Assembly: GCA_031002005.1 (NCBI GenBank)
Contig: CM061920.1
Span: forward strand, 53,050,610 to 53,114,609
DNA from: Vandiemenella viatica
Lineage: Eukaryota > Arthropoda > Insecta > Orthoptera > Morabidae
Length of the DNA stretch: 64,000 nucleotides
Direction of reading: 5' to 3'
The notes beneath the pieces are model-generated. The model saw only the letters and a program-made list of their open reading frames with translations, was not told the origin of the DNA and searched no databases. The position numbers and the translations under genes are program-made. Each line of letters opens with the position of its first letter. The stretch's first letter is position 1. Below, in pieces: positions 21,800-33,298 of this stretch.

Positions 21800-24160
21800 A
21801 ACTAAGCATTTGTTCCTGACATTCTCTTATCTTCCATTAAATACCAAACCAGTTCCTTCACCATCTCAGTTATGTAATGTGTGCAGTTATTTCCACAAAC
21901 AAACAAAAATCTAGCTGCCCTCCTTTCCATCCCCTCCAACTCCTGTTGTAACCCAATTCATTCATTTCTCTGAAGATGAGCCAGACACCAAATAAATAAA
22001 TACGTTTTTCGTCCAATTTTATGGCAAGATATTTACACTTCAGGTCTTCAACAATGAACTCATTTTCCACCTCATAATCCACCTTTAGTTTTTTCTCTGT
22101 ATACTCACAATAACAAGCTGACTTTACTTGGCATTTTCTTCATTCATTGTTGACCTTTCCAGCTGGATATCCTGTCTAGATCACACCCTGTAGCTGTTCA
22201 CAGTCTTTTCATGTTTTGATCCTTTTACGTTACATTATCTGCAAACAACCTAATATCTGACAGTAAATCATTAACATAATTGTTAGAATAATCAATAAAA
22301 ATGGCCTACTGTGGCATTCCCATTTTCACTTCAACCTGTTTTGATACTTCATTTTGTACCCTGACTCTTGCTACTATTTAAGAACATCTATACCCAGGAA
22401 GTCACTTTTCATCCACTCCTATGGTTTTTACCTTATTTAACACGAGTTTATGGCTCTGTCGCAGTCCCCTCAGGTGTATGATGAGGGCTGACCCATGATC
22501 AGGTGGACAGCTGAAGTTCAGTGGGAAGGATCCTAACTTTTTTATTAGGTTTTTATGCCTCGTCATCACTGAGGTTATTAGAGGCAGGAATGGATGGAGG
22601 CCAAGAAACAGGAAGGAATTCAGCCATGGCCTTTTGTAGGAAGCATCCTGGTATTCACCTGGAATTGAGGAGGAACTTACTTGCAGAGATATTATTGAGC
22701 CCCCGGCGACGTCGCAATGATTAGCGGCAGTGCAGTTTGGCAGCTGTCTCATCCTCCTCTTCTGACCGGGTGGGGTGTTGAGTGGCCCGAGTTCGAGCCC
22801 ACCTGAAGCTGGAACTAACAGGTTGGGGAGCTACCTCACAGATTAAGACAGAGACGTGTGAATAACTGTATTATTCATCCATCACAGGTTGTGCTACACA
22901 GACAAAACAGACCTAGAAGTGCCGTCCATTTGGCTATACAGTGAGACAGCCGAGTATCGAATAAGATCGGTGATAATATCAGAGGATCCTGGCTGCAGGC
23001 AAGAGGGCGGACAGGTGGGGCGAAGGTGTCCTAAAAATCCTGTCGAATCAAATGAGACTCTGGTATTGATTTGCTGTCCAAATGTAACCTCGGTCACGTC
23101 ACCCACCCGGTTCGGCAATTTGTCGGTCAGAGCCCCGGCAGGCTCGGTACACGTCAAATTGCTAAGGCCATTGTCCTGGATCAACAATGACTTCAGAACA
23201 TTCTAGGGATGTGCCACTGCTAGGTCATACTTTGAAAAACTTACTACAACAAACTGTGACAGCTAAATATGGTTTAAAAAATGACCTTTGCAGCTCACTC
23301 CATTGGGAAGACCTAGTGCTACACTATCAACTTAGGGTACCTTGCCCATTTCATCTGAAATATATTGCATATACTAAACTAAATGAGAAACACACAAATA
23401 TCCTTTCCTTAATTCATGTTTCTTTCTGCACAGACATTTCTGATATTATTGCATATTAATCTGTTCATCAACTGTTTATGATTTAATTTCAGCCACATGC
23501 TTATGTCCATCAAGTTACCCACTGCTGATGTCAAACTAATTGTCCTGTACTTTAGATCATATTTGCTGCCATTCCTTTAGGGATTGATACTGCCACAGAA
23601 CTTTTCCAGTCTCTGGTAAGCAGCTAGTCTCCGAACTCACAAGGTACAATATCATATCCACCTATCTTTAATACTTCTGAGTAATATTATCCCCTTTATA
23701 CTTTTTAGCTTTCTTGGTTCCTTCATAATATCAGGAGGATCTATTTGAAAATTCTGTAGTCTGCTCATTTCTACCTATATGGAGAAACTCCTTCTCTGAT
23801 GTACAAACTCTCATTCCTGAATACTTAAACCAGTTACTTAATATTTCTGCTTCTTAAAAATTCTCAGTGACTCCTATTCCATCCTTACTTACAATTGTCT
23901 GAAGACTTTTGCTTCCTCTTAGTTTTCTAACATAGCCACAGAAATTTGTATATGCATCATTGAGTAGTTCCCCTTTATCCATAATATTTTTTACAAATCC
24001 ATCTTTAGCTTTCCTATTTCCAAATATTAATTCCTTCTTTACTTTCTCAAGTGTTCGCTGGTGTGTTGCTGTCTCTTTTTTCCGTTGTGTTCTTACCAGC
24101 CTCATAAGACTCCTCACCTCCCAATTATGGTATGAAAGTTCTGTTATTCTTTTTATTTCA
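21800..24160 (-). mobile_element. CR1/L2-like relic, interrupted
   Basis: Minus-strand CR1-like sequence runs from the C-terminal part (about 21840-22080) through the reverse transcriptase (22130-22460). After an insert it continues with the reverse transcriptase (23290-23560) and on to the endonuclease-RT linker (23854-24160). The frame at 23854-24180 keeps a DAYTNFCGYVRKLRGSK block that corresponds to SRNFYSYIRKLRRIE of the copy at 16.9 kb. All frames are broken. Its right end lies beside the 3' UTR of the host gene. Confidence 0.7.
22461..23290. other. Composite insertion in the CR1-like relic, with a truncated SINE
   Basis: About 830 bp of unrelated sequence divides the CR1-like relic. 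At 22552-22668 on the minus strand is a truncated family 1 SINE (core GGCCTTTTGTAGGAAGCATC). Next comes a GC-rich segment (22680-23190) with a B-box-like GAGTTCGAGCCC at about 22788-22799, perhaps from another tRNA-derived element. I see no credible gene in it. The frames at 22889-23206 are open on both strands but carry no motif. Confidence 0.45.
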
Positions 24161-24687
24161 ATGTTTATTTTCACTATCAAAAATATTTTACAAATTATAT
24201 ATTACAAATTAAATACCATGAATACAACATGCATATTGTTGATACATTAATATTTGATCTAGGAACACAAAAAAATAAAAATGAAATTAAAAAATTCTAA
24301 ACAGTACTACATTAATGAGCAACTAAAATAAACAAATTATATAAGTGTATGCAGATTTTGTATACATTGTACTACAATAAGCTAGTAAACATAATTTCCG
24401 TAGAGAATACATTAAAATATAAGAAAAGTTTTTCTATAAACTCATCAGCGTTAAAACTAGATTGGTGTCACATGTATGTATCATGAGCAGTTCTTCATTC
24501 TTTTGTTCTTTCCAATTTCTCCACTATCACAATAGTCAAGTGTCAGGAAAGTAACATTGAACATAAATCTGTATTTTCCTGCACGTCTCTCAGAAAAATT
24601 CCCGGAGGCATCCAAATGTACGTTTACCTGCAGACAACTTACTTTGGTATTATGTTGTACTAAAATTCACAATTTTTGTTTGTGTTA
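24152..24687 (-). promoter_or_regulatory. Candidate 3' UTR and polyadenylation signals of the TRIT1-like gene
   Basis: Downstream of the minus-strand stop codon there is no AATAAA for about 500 nt. Then two occur on the minus strand, at 24169-24164 and 24157-24152. They fall at the edge of the CR1-like relic, so the transposon could supply the signal. This is an inference from motif position only. Confidence 0.35.
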
Positions 24688-25206
24688 TCAAGGCAAATCG
24701 TGATTTTTTTTCTCTTCACTATCTGGAGTTTGGGATACTTCTTCTGTCGTTTTCTGACTCGCACCAATCGACTTAACGGCTGTGTCGATCACAAGGTCAG
24801 ACACGTCTTCTCCAACCTCAGACTCAGAACAGCTAACTCCGGTCTCCTCTCGGGTTCCGTTCCCTCCCGTTTGTTCCCTGTCCTCTGTCTGCTTGCCCTC
24901 TCCCTCTGTCGATTGTTCCGGATTGTCGGCGAGTTTGAAGCCGGGCATTTGCTTCCTCCTGGAGGCACGTGCGTGCTTCTTGGACTTGAGGTGGGCCTGC
25001 CACTGGAGACTGCCGACGAAGAGCCGTAGGCAGCGGTCGCAGTAGAAGCTGGTCTCCTCGTTGTACAGCGGGGGCTCCGTGGGCAGTGGAGACAGGGCAG
25101 GTGTCTCTCCCCTGATGTGGCTGGACACAATGTCGACAGCGGGCTGGAAGACCAGCTCCATCCAGCGGGAAGGGTCGGTTGTGTCTAGTGTGTACACGGG
25201 AGGCAC
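24688..25206 (-). CDS. TRIT1: TRIT1-like tRNA dimethylallyltransferase, terminal exon
   Basis: This is the last coding exon, ending in TGA at 24690-24688. It opens after a minus-strand acceptor TTACGTTCCAG at 25207 and begins VPPVYTLDTTDPSRW in phase 0, matching the phase at the end of the 33325-33520 exon. The VPPVY...W segment is characteristic of animal TRIT1. It is followed by a C2-H2 finger CDRCLRLFVGSLQWQAHLKS with C-x2-C-x12-H-x5-H spacing (exon residues Cys56, Cys59, His72, His78), the matrin/U1-type finger of eukaryotic family members. The remaining 90 or so residues are Glu/Thr/Ser-rich and probably disordered. The enzyme transfers dimethylallyl from DMAPP to A37 of UNN-reading tRNAs in cytosol and mitochondria. 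The catalytic half is not in this exon. Confidence 0.9.
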   Translation of the reverse strand: MPPVYTLDTTDPSRWMELVFQPAVDIVSSHIRGETPALSPLPTEPPLYNEETSFYCDRCLRLFVGSLQWQAHLKSKKHARASRRKQMPGFKLADNPEQSTEGEGKQTEDREQTGGNGTREETGVSCSESEVGEDVSDLVIDTAVKSIGASQKTTEEVSQTPDSEEKKNHDLP

Positions 25207-26321
25207 CTGGAACGTAACAAAATTCGATTTATCAAAACTTCCACTTTTTACAGAATTCGAACTATTTTAAAGATACCCCAGTTTCACTGATAACAAACAG
25301 CTTTTGTTTGTGCAAAATTAACAAAAAGGACCTTGTTTTAGTGAACATTAGAGGCCATCAACCGAAGAGCATCTTTCTGCCTGGCACCTTGACCTGAATC
25401 ACCATTCTATAGCATGAACAATTTTAAATATTGATTTTGTTCTGTACTTAAGTATGTGCATCACATATGGCAATGCTTAATTCAGTTGAGATTATAACTG
25501 ATCTTATAATACATTCATACTTTCTTCTATCTGAGCTGTCAACTAGCTCAACGCAGAAGAGAAGCGCAAAAGTCATTATTAGTCTGCGAAGCACCTGAGC
25601 CTTGTCTGAATATTTCATTTTACTCTGTTTATGAAGCACAAAGTGCCTGGACTGAAAATCAAAGACCTACTCAGATTGAATACTGAAGACAAAATGAAGT
25701 CCTTAAAGGAACTGATACACATTGCTACTCTGATACTGCTTTAAACATCTTTAATGTACATAGTGTTGCAGAAAAGTGGTCTCCTCTTTATTGCTAACAA
25801 TTATCCAAAAGTGAAATGAATCCAACATAATTCTGCAGGGCAATAGAATGTAGCCTTCTGTAAGGAGGTAGGTTAACGTGCTGTTCATTCAAGTCACCCA
25901 TTAACACATTTTTGCAGTAGGAATTTCCATGGCAGCGCCCACTGGATTCTATTGTGTACCTGGAAACTGTGGCAATGGAATGATGAGTCACGCAATGTTT
26001 TGTATCAATACAACGAGAACCAGCAGAGTGAAATTGATGTGGTTTTCACTGTTTAGTGTGCGGGAAGAATTGGCTAGTTGACTAAATTTGAAAAATATGT
26101 TAATACTTTACCTTATTATCTATTTTACTCAAAAAACGTATTATTTTTCAAAAAATTGAACATTTATATCATGTATTTTGCATTTAAAAAAAAAAAGATT
26201 TTAAATTTACCTCGAAAACGCTCAAGACTGTCATGGCGCCTTGAATGACGTCACACCACCCGAACCAAAACAAATCAGCCGTGTATGTATAAGACAGGTG
26301 TCAAGTGTTCTTTAATTAAAA

Positions 26322-26495
26322 ATGAATTACTCATTTTATAAGTACTGTGTAGTGCCCCAGTTTAAAAGCACAACAATAAAAACACCAAACAAGTTACCAT
26401 ATTCCTACACCTTACAAACAATGAACAAATATGGAAAAACTGGTTAAAACTTGCAAGGAGGGAGAATCTATTTCTGTGAAGATCATTTTGATTTA
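26322..26495 (+). pseudogene. THAP-domain relic in the host intron
   Basis: Starting at an ATG, the sequence reads MNYSFYKYCVVPQFKSTT, shifts frame, continues NEQIWKNWLKLARREN and ends FCEDHFDL. This is the C2CH zinc-binding layout of a THAP domain, with the invariant Trp and a CEDHF block. The second Cys is replaced by Phe and a frameshift is present, so it is dead. THAP domains occur in P-element-type transposases and in host proteins derived from them. Inverted copies of a roughly 20-bp segment containing GACGTCACACCACCCGA flank the area at 26243-26264 and 27690-27711, suggesting a decayed DNA transposon. Confidence 0.6.
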
Positions 26496-27098
26496 AGTGT
26501 TTGAGCACTATATATTTCTAAATCTAAAGCAAAACTGATGAATTTTGCAGGACCATTGCTTTTCAAGTATAGATAACATAATTAGGTATGAGTTGAGATT
26601 GTTTTGGTTTTATGATTTCAAATCTTTCTTTAGCGATACGTTTAATATAATAAACACACTCTGGCAGCACTATCATTACTGTAGTGCCACGATCTGACGA
26701 TACATTCTTATACAACTCGATGAAACAAATCAGAAAAAAAGAATATTTTTATATATATAAATATATATATCTCATGGTTCTCGAGGTATTTTAACTGAAA
26801 GGTGATGTTGTTAGGCTGATATGAAGCTTAGAGCAGATGAAATTAGCAGTGCCATAGCTTTTGTATTTGTCATACCTGTTTTTGAGGATATACTTCTGTA
26901 AAAAAGATGTATATGAAAGCAAAAAAAGAAACATACCTTAGACGTGATGCAACTGAAAAGTTACAATATGTGCACGGCACAGAAATAATAGTACCTAACA
27001 ATAACCATATCAAATGACATTAATCACGCCAAATATAGTATTGAAGTGAAGAACGAAATCTTTTGTTATTACGCTTAGGTCTTCCTTCTGGTTTAGCT

Positions 27099-27319
27099 TT
27101 TTTTTTAACTGCTTAACGTCTCCTATAACAACTAGGTCTTTAGAGACGGGAAAGGATGGGGGGCAAGGAATGGGAAGGAATTTGGCCATGGCTATTTGAA
27201 GGAAGCATCCTGGCATTCACCTGGAGTGATTTGGGGTAACCATGGAAAACCGAAATCTGGATGCCCGGATGGGGATTCGAACCACCGTCCTCCCGAATGC
27301 GAGGCCAGAACGCTAGCCG
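27099..27319 (-). mobile_element. tRNA-derived SINE, family 1, tail type A
   Basis: An exact 11-bp duplication CTGGTTTAGCT lies at 27088-27098 and 27320-27330. The T run, the AACTGCTTAACGTCTC tail and the core are all present. The 5' end stops just short of box A. It is inserted inside the putative THAP-carrying element. Confidence 0.92.
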
Positions 27320-28304
27320 CTGGTTTAGCTATTTAGCACTTGATTATACTTCACAATTGTAACCTCATACCAGTATCAATTAATTTACAAAACGTATGTC
27401 TAAGCAATAGGTTATTGTTTGCAAAACTGAAATAATGCTATTTAAGCTTATAATGTATACGTGATTCAATGAGCAAAAGTCGATGTTTGACGCGAAAAAT
27501 CTGCCCCAGGTGTTACGGCGTCAATTTTGGCCAAATTGCTACTGTTGGCTTTGCTAAATCCTGGTTCAATTTCTTGTCTTTCAGAATATAACCGAGAACA
27601 ACTATTCACGTGACCAAAGTTGCTACAAACGAATAATTTACCAAGTAACCTGTAATGTTCCACGAAAATGTCAACAACAACTTTGGCGTCTCGGGTGGCG
27701 TGACGTAATGCTATCTCATTGGCGTCCGCGGTCACGTGACTGAATGCCTGATTTTATCGATTTTATTTTCTAAAAATAATAATAATCTTTGTCTTTTATA
27801 ATAAATACTTTTTTATTATTATCTTTTTAGCATGTTTAATCATTAAAAACTGCTATGCGTCCCATTTATTCTTAGTGGACAAAAGCCTATTATGTATACT
27901 GAACATTGGTCTATTACCTACGGGAGGTGAGCAGTAATTATTTTAGTGAATCAAGTCAGTATCAGCGCACTTCTGCCTAGTTCTTTAAAGATAACAATAC
28001 AATCTCACAATAGACGTTTCATACATAAAACAAGTTACACGTTCTGCAGACCGAAGGCGACACATACGGAAGGTTAGAAGTTCCAGATCCTACTAGACAT
28101 CTGCTTCTAAAAACGGTACGGCACATGTTCCCTGACCTGGCACCTATGTAAACATTTGACAGTTTGTGGTGTCACAGAAAACATTGTGAAACTAGGATCG
28201 CCGCCCACTTAGCCACTAGTAGTTCAGCAACCTCGTTTGCGTTCCTTATAAGTGAAGTCACATTGCGGCCATAGTACAAACTTGATGTTTCGGCTGTTTG
28301 CAGC

Positions 28305-29375
28305 TTCATAAGATAAAGGAGCTGGAATGGGACTCACTGGAAGACAGAAGGAGGGTGAATAGAGTCATGGGAGTGTACAAGGCATATAATGGTGATAAGG
28401 CCTGGAAAGATATTGGTGGAAGGATTGGGAGAGGTGCATGAATGGAAAAGATGACCATGAGCACAAATTGGCACTCGATTTCAGACATAAGGATGTGGGA
28501 AGATTTTATTTCGTCGATAAGGGGGTCTGGGATTGGAATAAATTACCAAGAGAAATGATGAATAATTTACCAAAAACGCTAACAGAATTTAAAGTTGAGA
28601 TTGAGGGGAAAAGAAGGCTGGAAAAGGAAAGAAGAAAAATTGGTGTGCAGGGAAGTTGACACCAGTGGAAGTTGTAACAGCCCTCATACCAGAACTTTAA
28701 ATAGAATTGTATTTTATAAAGTATTTTTAGTGAGCTAAAGTTTGCTTAAATATGATCTGGTATGTTTGTTTTACAATTTCTTGTAAATCAGTGTATATAG
28801 ACTTTTATTTTATGAAAAGAAATTATTTAAAGGCCATTTAATTTGCTTAAGAACCGAATTGTGCAAGAGAATAGCTTAAATGTTTGTAATTCCAAGTATT
28901 AATGCAAGTTACGATATCTACAGGACAATTTTCTACAGTTTAAAATGATTTCTGTAAATAATTTTGTGTTTAAGTATCTTTAATTTCCATTTCTGACCGT
29001 TTTTTAATGATGTTAAATGATTAAGTACTATTTCTAATTGTTTTTAATATGTTTAATTGTTTGAGTAATTGTTAATGTTCGAGAAATATCTGGCGGAAGC
29101 TTTTGATGAGTTCTAGAAATTTCGATAGAGCCTATATAAAGAAATCAGCAGAAGGACGGTTAGTTAGTTGATACAGATTGACTTTGGAACTGCCAAGGAT
29201 TGCGCAAGTAGTATCTCTGGATTGTATCTATGGATGTAAACAATATCGTTGATGTGTTTTTCTGGAAATAAACGAAAGTTTAAGCTGAAGTACATTATGG
29301 ACTACTTAATTACTGTAATAATCAACCACGAAGAACCTAACAAAGTGCTCCATAGCAATTAAATTAAATTAAAAT
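28305..29375 (+). mobile_element. CR1/L2-like 3' fragment, split by a solo LTR
   Basis: The C-terminal ORF2 block (KELEWDSLEDRR, then KLALDFRHK in another frame) runs from 28310 to about 28660. The element's 3' terminus GCTCCATAGCAATTAAATTAAA appears only after the LTR, at 29349-29370. It is a 5'-truncated copy in antisense orientation to the host gene. Confidence 0.8.
28673..29342 (+). mobile_element. Solo LTR, 670 bp
   Basis: It has TGTAACAG...CCTAACA ends with a 4-bp target duplication AAGT at 28669-28672 and 29343-29346. The two flanks join to recreate the CR1-like 3' end. It has a TATATAA box at 29133-29139 and AATAAA at 29267-29272, so the transcriptional sense is plus, antisense to the host gene. 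There is no internal coding region and no second LTR, so it is probably the product of recombination between two LTRs. The LTR size and duplication suggest Gypsy or Bel/Pao, but no coding sequence can decide this. Confidence 0.85.
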
Positions 29376-30509
29376 GCTAAACTGCAGGTAGATGTTCCTG
29401 ATGAAATGGGTAAAGATTATAATCCAACTAAGGCATTATTAGTAGCCTGTGTATTATTTTGGAAATTTTAATATGTATATTGCAAAATGAAAAGTTTAGG
29501 AATTTCCAACATGAATGAAATATGGCGGTGAAATGTTAGGTGAAATGTGCGGTGAAATTTTCGCGACGATGATGCAGTAATGACAGGAATGCGGCGGAAT
29601 GGCTGCAGTACATCAAGGATAGGTTTTGTGAGGCAAACATCTAAAATATTCTATCCACGCCAAAGACAGTAAGTATTGTTTGAAAGATGTAGAAGAGGTA
29701 CTCCTTCTTCGAGTTTGCTGCAATCTTCGAAGAATTGATTAGACGACTGAGTTTCGGAGTGACTATAAACGCTTTTGTTTAAATAATGGACAATATCTGA
29801 GCCGCGAATGTGGTTGCGCGCGGTAAGGCGGGGAGGTTTCTATTCATGGCCATCCTGATTGCGCTGATTTCTCACAATCAGGGACGGTCCCCAATCTGCG
29901 CCTCATAAACTACACATTGCACTTATCATACAGAGCACTAAGTTACACATTTTGCAGACAGATGGCAACACCAATCCGGGCTGGACTCGGGTCCCGCCCT
30001 CACACTGCCGGGCGCCAATGTCGTGTGTTCCCTACCGAGAAGAGAAAACAGAACAGAAAATATTAAACACGTCAGTCCCTGCACGTTGTTTAAGGTGGAT
30101 ATAGTCAAAATCTGTCTTTTAACAGTGCGCGACTCGGACGGCGCTATAAGTTGGGACGAGACAGTAATTTGTTGATGTAGGGCTTTATTCGTTGATAATT
30201 CAGTCAAAACGGAATTGCAGTAGAATAATCTTTAGGTTTAACAAGTTTAAGAATTATTCGGGGTCAGGGTAAGGCATTTTTAGGGTTTACAGTAGTTTCG
30301 TATTTCATGAGTTAAAGTGTTATCGAGAACCACGTTCAAGGTAGGACATATTACAATATTGCAGGCTTGAATATAATTTTTTAATGATTCATGCATATTA
30401 TATATTTTAACAAATGGTGCAGAGGTGTTCCCATAGTTCACGTACTTTCAAGAAGTATCTTCGCTAAGATTAATTGTTTAGGAAATGTCGAGCACTCGAG
30501 TAACCCTTC

Positions 30510-31058
30510 GAAGTAAAGGAATTGGGTTACAAAACATTTGTATGGTAGTGTGGTATGCGACCCACATTTTGAGTATCAAATACAGGAGTTGGAGAGGGTG
30601 CAAAACAGGGCTGCTAGATTTGTTTCTGGAAATTACCGCAGAATGCAGTCAGTTACAGATATGATAAAAGAGCTGGAATGGGATTCATTACAAGAAAGGA
30701 GTAGGGTGAAAAGGGTCATGGAAGTGTGCAAGTCGTATATTGGTGATGAGGTATGGAAGGATATTGGTGTAAGAATTATAAATAATACATGGAAGGGAAA
30801 ATATGACCATGACCACAAGCTGGTAGTTGTTTTCAGACACAAGGGTGTGGGAAGATTTTCTTTGGTAGGTAAGGGTGTCAGGGATTGGAATAAGTTAACT
30901 AGAGAAATGACAAATAATTTACTCAAAAACATTGAAAGAAATTAAAGTTGAAATTTGTAGAGGGCAAATGTAGGTGGGTGCAAGAAAGGGCGAAGATGGG
31001 TGTGTAGGGAAATTGCCACCCGAGCGTGCGCTCCATTGCAACGTTAACTAAATTAAAT
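30510..31058 (+). mobile_element. CR1/L2-like 3' fragment, well preserved
   Basis: The frame at 30538-30945 gives a nearly continuous C-terminal domain: VQNRAARFVSGNYRRMQSV, KELEWDSLQERSR, then VRDWNKLTREM. The 3' end is at about 31058 (CCACCCGAGCG...CTAAATTAAATAA). It is truncated upstream of the reverse transcriptase core. This is the best template in the window for the family's C-terminus. Confidence 0.85.
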
Positions 31059-31851
31059 AATATGAGGTATTGTCGGGTGGTCCAAGTAAGACACCTTGGT
31101 TCTTGATAGTTATCTCTGAATGAGTGTCTGTATCGCGGCACAGTTTGCAGTGGTTGCAAGCCTGCGCTAATTTTAGGTTCAAAATAATTAGAAATGTCTT
31201 AAAGCCAGGCTAAAACTTATTGAGAGGTGTATGCAGGAGATGTGAAACACTTTGGAATGGTATTCATGTATTTCGGACTAAGTTTTTTTTCGGCAGGTTC
31301 TGAGGATGTATCGATGATGGGTGTGGTGTCGGCTGAACCGAAGCGTGGTGAGAACTTGCAATCTTCGGAAAAGGTCATCTAATGTTATTATTTGTACGGT
31401 CAGATTGTTTAACTAAAATATTGCTGGTGGTGAGAAACCTTTTTATGTGATTTATTAATAAATTCAGACAACTTTCAAACAACCAGCCGAGTTATTATTT
31501 TATAATACCAAGCCACCATCTAGTTGTAATGTGACAATGTGAACACTTCCTTTCTCAGAGTGATTTTTGGCCCACGTAACATTTCATTATTAAAATAATT
31601 CACAGTCGTATAAACTATATTTACAGTTAAATTTTCTTGCGTATAATCGATGTAAAACTTCATAGCAAACCCAACAAGTGAACAGTAAGAGAGTTCTGCT
31701 TGGAATGACAGATTGGCAAAAATCTTTTACGGAAGTTATAGCGGAATTTCTCGCAAACTTTATCAGCAGTCAGCAACCAGCCTCGTCTTATAGGTATCGT
31801 ACTTAATTTCTTTTCCTCCCTCCGATCCTGTTAGCCTGGGCGTACTTAATA

Positions 31852-32527
31852 CAAGGGGTGATCAAATGAAAAGGTACGAAGCGACACGGTGGGTACAAAT
31901 GTAGACTTTATTCAAAATATACACCATAGGCCTGATTACAACGACCCCACTGAAGAACAAGCCGCAGGATTCCTTGTTCCCAGAATCCCTGTGGCCGTGA
32001 CGAGACCCAGTCCTTCACAGCGTCCTTGAGTACGTCGTCCGAGTTGAAGCGCTTCCCTTTCAGGTGTTTCGTCAGTGAATCAAGCACATGGAAATCGCAG
32101 GGCGACATGTCCGGACTGTAGGGCGGATGGTCCAACGTCTCCCACTTGAACTTGGCCAGTTCCATGTGTGTGACTCTGGAGACGTGTGGACGGGCGTTAT
32201 CATGGAGCAGAACCACACCCTCCGTGAGCAGCCCCGGTCTTTTGTTCTTGATGAACCTGCGTAGGCGTCGGAGTGTCTCACAGTACACATCCCCCACCTG
32301 TACGCCATCCTGTCCTCCTACGGACTGCCAAATCATTCGGACGCCGCTTTTGATAAGAGCCTCTGCTCTCTACTGCGCATGCGGGCACCCTCGCATGCTC
32401 CGATCCCAGTCAGAGACTCCAATCGCATCCCGAAATGTGTCGCTACGTTCTCCCATGGCGGAATATGTAAATATTTAACTGTTACGTTTTTACGTCGTTT
32501 CGCACCTTTTCATTTGATCACCCCTTG
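31852..32527 (-). mobile_element. Deleted mariner element
   Basis: Terminal inverted repeats start CAAGGGGTGATCAAATGAAA at both ends. Over the first 34 bp they differ at two positions. TA dinucleotides at 31850-31851 and 32528-32529 are the expected target duplication. At 676 bp it is about half the usual 1.3 kb, and the 5' half of the transposase gene is missing. Confidence 0.93.
31908..32336 (-). pseudogene. Mariner transposase C-terminal half
   Basis: This open frame of 142 codons covers the second part of the catalytic domain. It contains LLHDNARPHVS with Asp46 and YSPDMSPCDFHVLDSL with Asp81, which are 34 residues apart as in the DD34D signature. The N-terminal helix-turn-helix DNA-binding domain and the first catalytic Asp are lost in an internal deletion. 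The enzyme would cut and paste the element at TA sites. This product would be inactive, but the TIRs look usable in trans. Confidence 0.9.
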
Positions 32528-32874
32528 TATATTGAAAGAAAGTCTTGTGTTGTTATCTGTCTGTGACACGTGAAGCCCTGTTTGTTCTGTATGATAAGAG
32601 AATGTTTTTGTTTGTGAAATGTGTGGTTTATTAAGCGGAGATAGGGGAACGTGCCAGCATTCGCCTTGATGATTGCGGAAAGGCAGATATGCGTTGTCTC
32701 GGGCTTGCGTACCACTTCCTCTACTTTAGCGGTGTCCTTCACTGCATCAAGTGGCGTGAATTTTGCTCTTCCCGTAATCTCTTCCCTTCACAACACCCTC
32801 CTATCGAATATTTGGTGAAATACCCACGATTCTTTTTGTCTTTCAATTTACGAGGTTCTCCATCTACATACATT

Positions 32875-33178
32875 TACATATATACACTGCAATTCACAAA
32901 ATTGTGGGTGGCAGAGGGTTCTCAGCACCAAAGCTAATCTCTTTGTTGTGCATTCCAATCCCTAATGGTACGAGGGAAAAAAGAATTTATATAAGAATAA
33001 TTGCGGCACCTTATTTCTCTAATTTTATCTTTCCTGTCATTCCTGCTCAAATAGGTTGGTGGACGAAGTATTTCACTACACTTGTAAGTGAAAGTGGGAG
33101 TACACATGTTTACCAATAAGTTTAAACGAAACGTGCGACGTCTATCTACCAGAGACTCCCAGCCTAGTCTACTAATCA
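32875..33178 (-). mobile_element. Relic of a second CR1/jockey-like family, 3' end
   Basis: The minus strand reads YINSFFPRTIRDWNAQ, the family-typical F-F-P-R-T-I-x-D-W-N block near the ORF2 C-terminus of CR1- and jockey-type elements. The plus strand has ACACTGCAATTCACAAAATT and GGCAGAGGGT, which I recall from a widespread insect repeat. It differs from the main CR1-like family of this window. Confidence 0.5.
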
Positions 33179-33185
33179 GTTGAGG

Positions 33186-33298
33186 TCATGTGAGCCAGGA
33201 GATGAAAGGAGGCCAGTCTGGGAAGGAATTCGGCCATGGTCCTTTGAAATAACCGTTCCTGCTTTCGTTTGGACTGGTTTCGGGAAATCACGACAATG
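33186..33298 (-). mobile_element. Decayed SINE core beside the host splice donor
   Basis: GGAAGGAATTCGGCCATGG and GGTTTCGGGAAATCA match the complement of the family 1 SINE core with several substitutions. It ends about 25 bp downstream of the 5' splice site of the 33325-33520 exon. Neither the tRNA-like end nor the tail is recognisable. Confidence 0.7.

Noticed and set aside
24789..25130. Minus-strand frame rich in Ser/Arg/Pro overlapping the TRIT1-like exon
   Set aside because: It is an out-of-frame shadow of the zinc-finger exon, which has splice-phase and motif support.
26745..26772. AT dinucleotide tract
   Set aside because: Ordinary microsatellite in an intron with no sign of function.
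32146..32478. Plus-strand frame over the mariner
   Set aside because: It is the antisense shadow of the DD34D transposase half.
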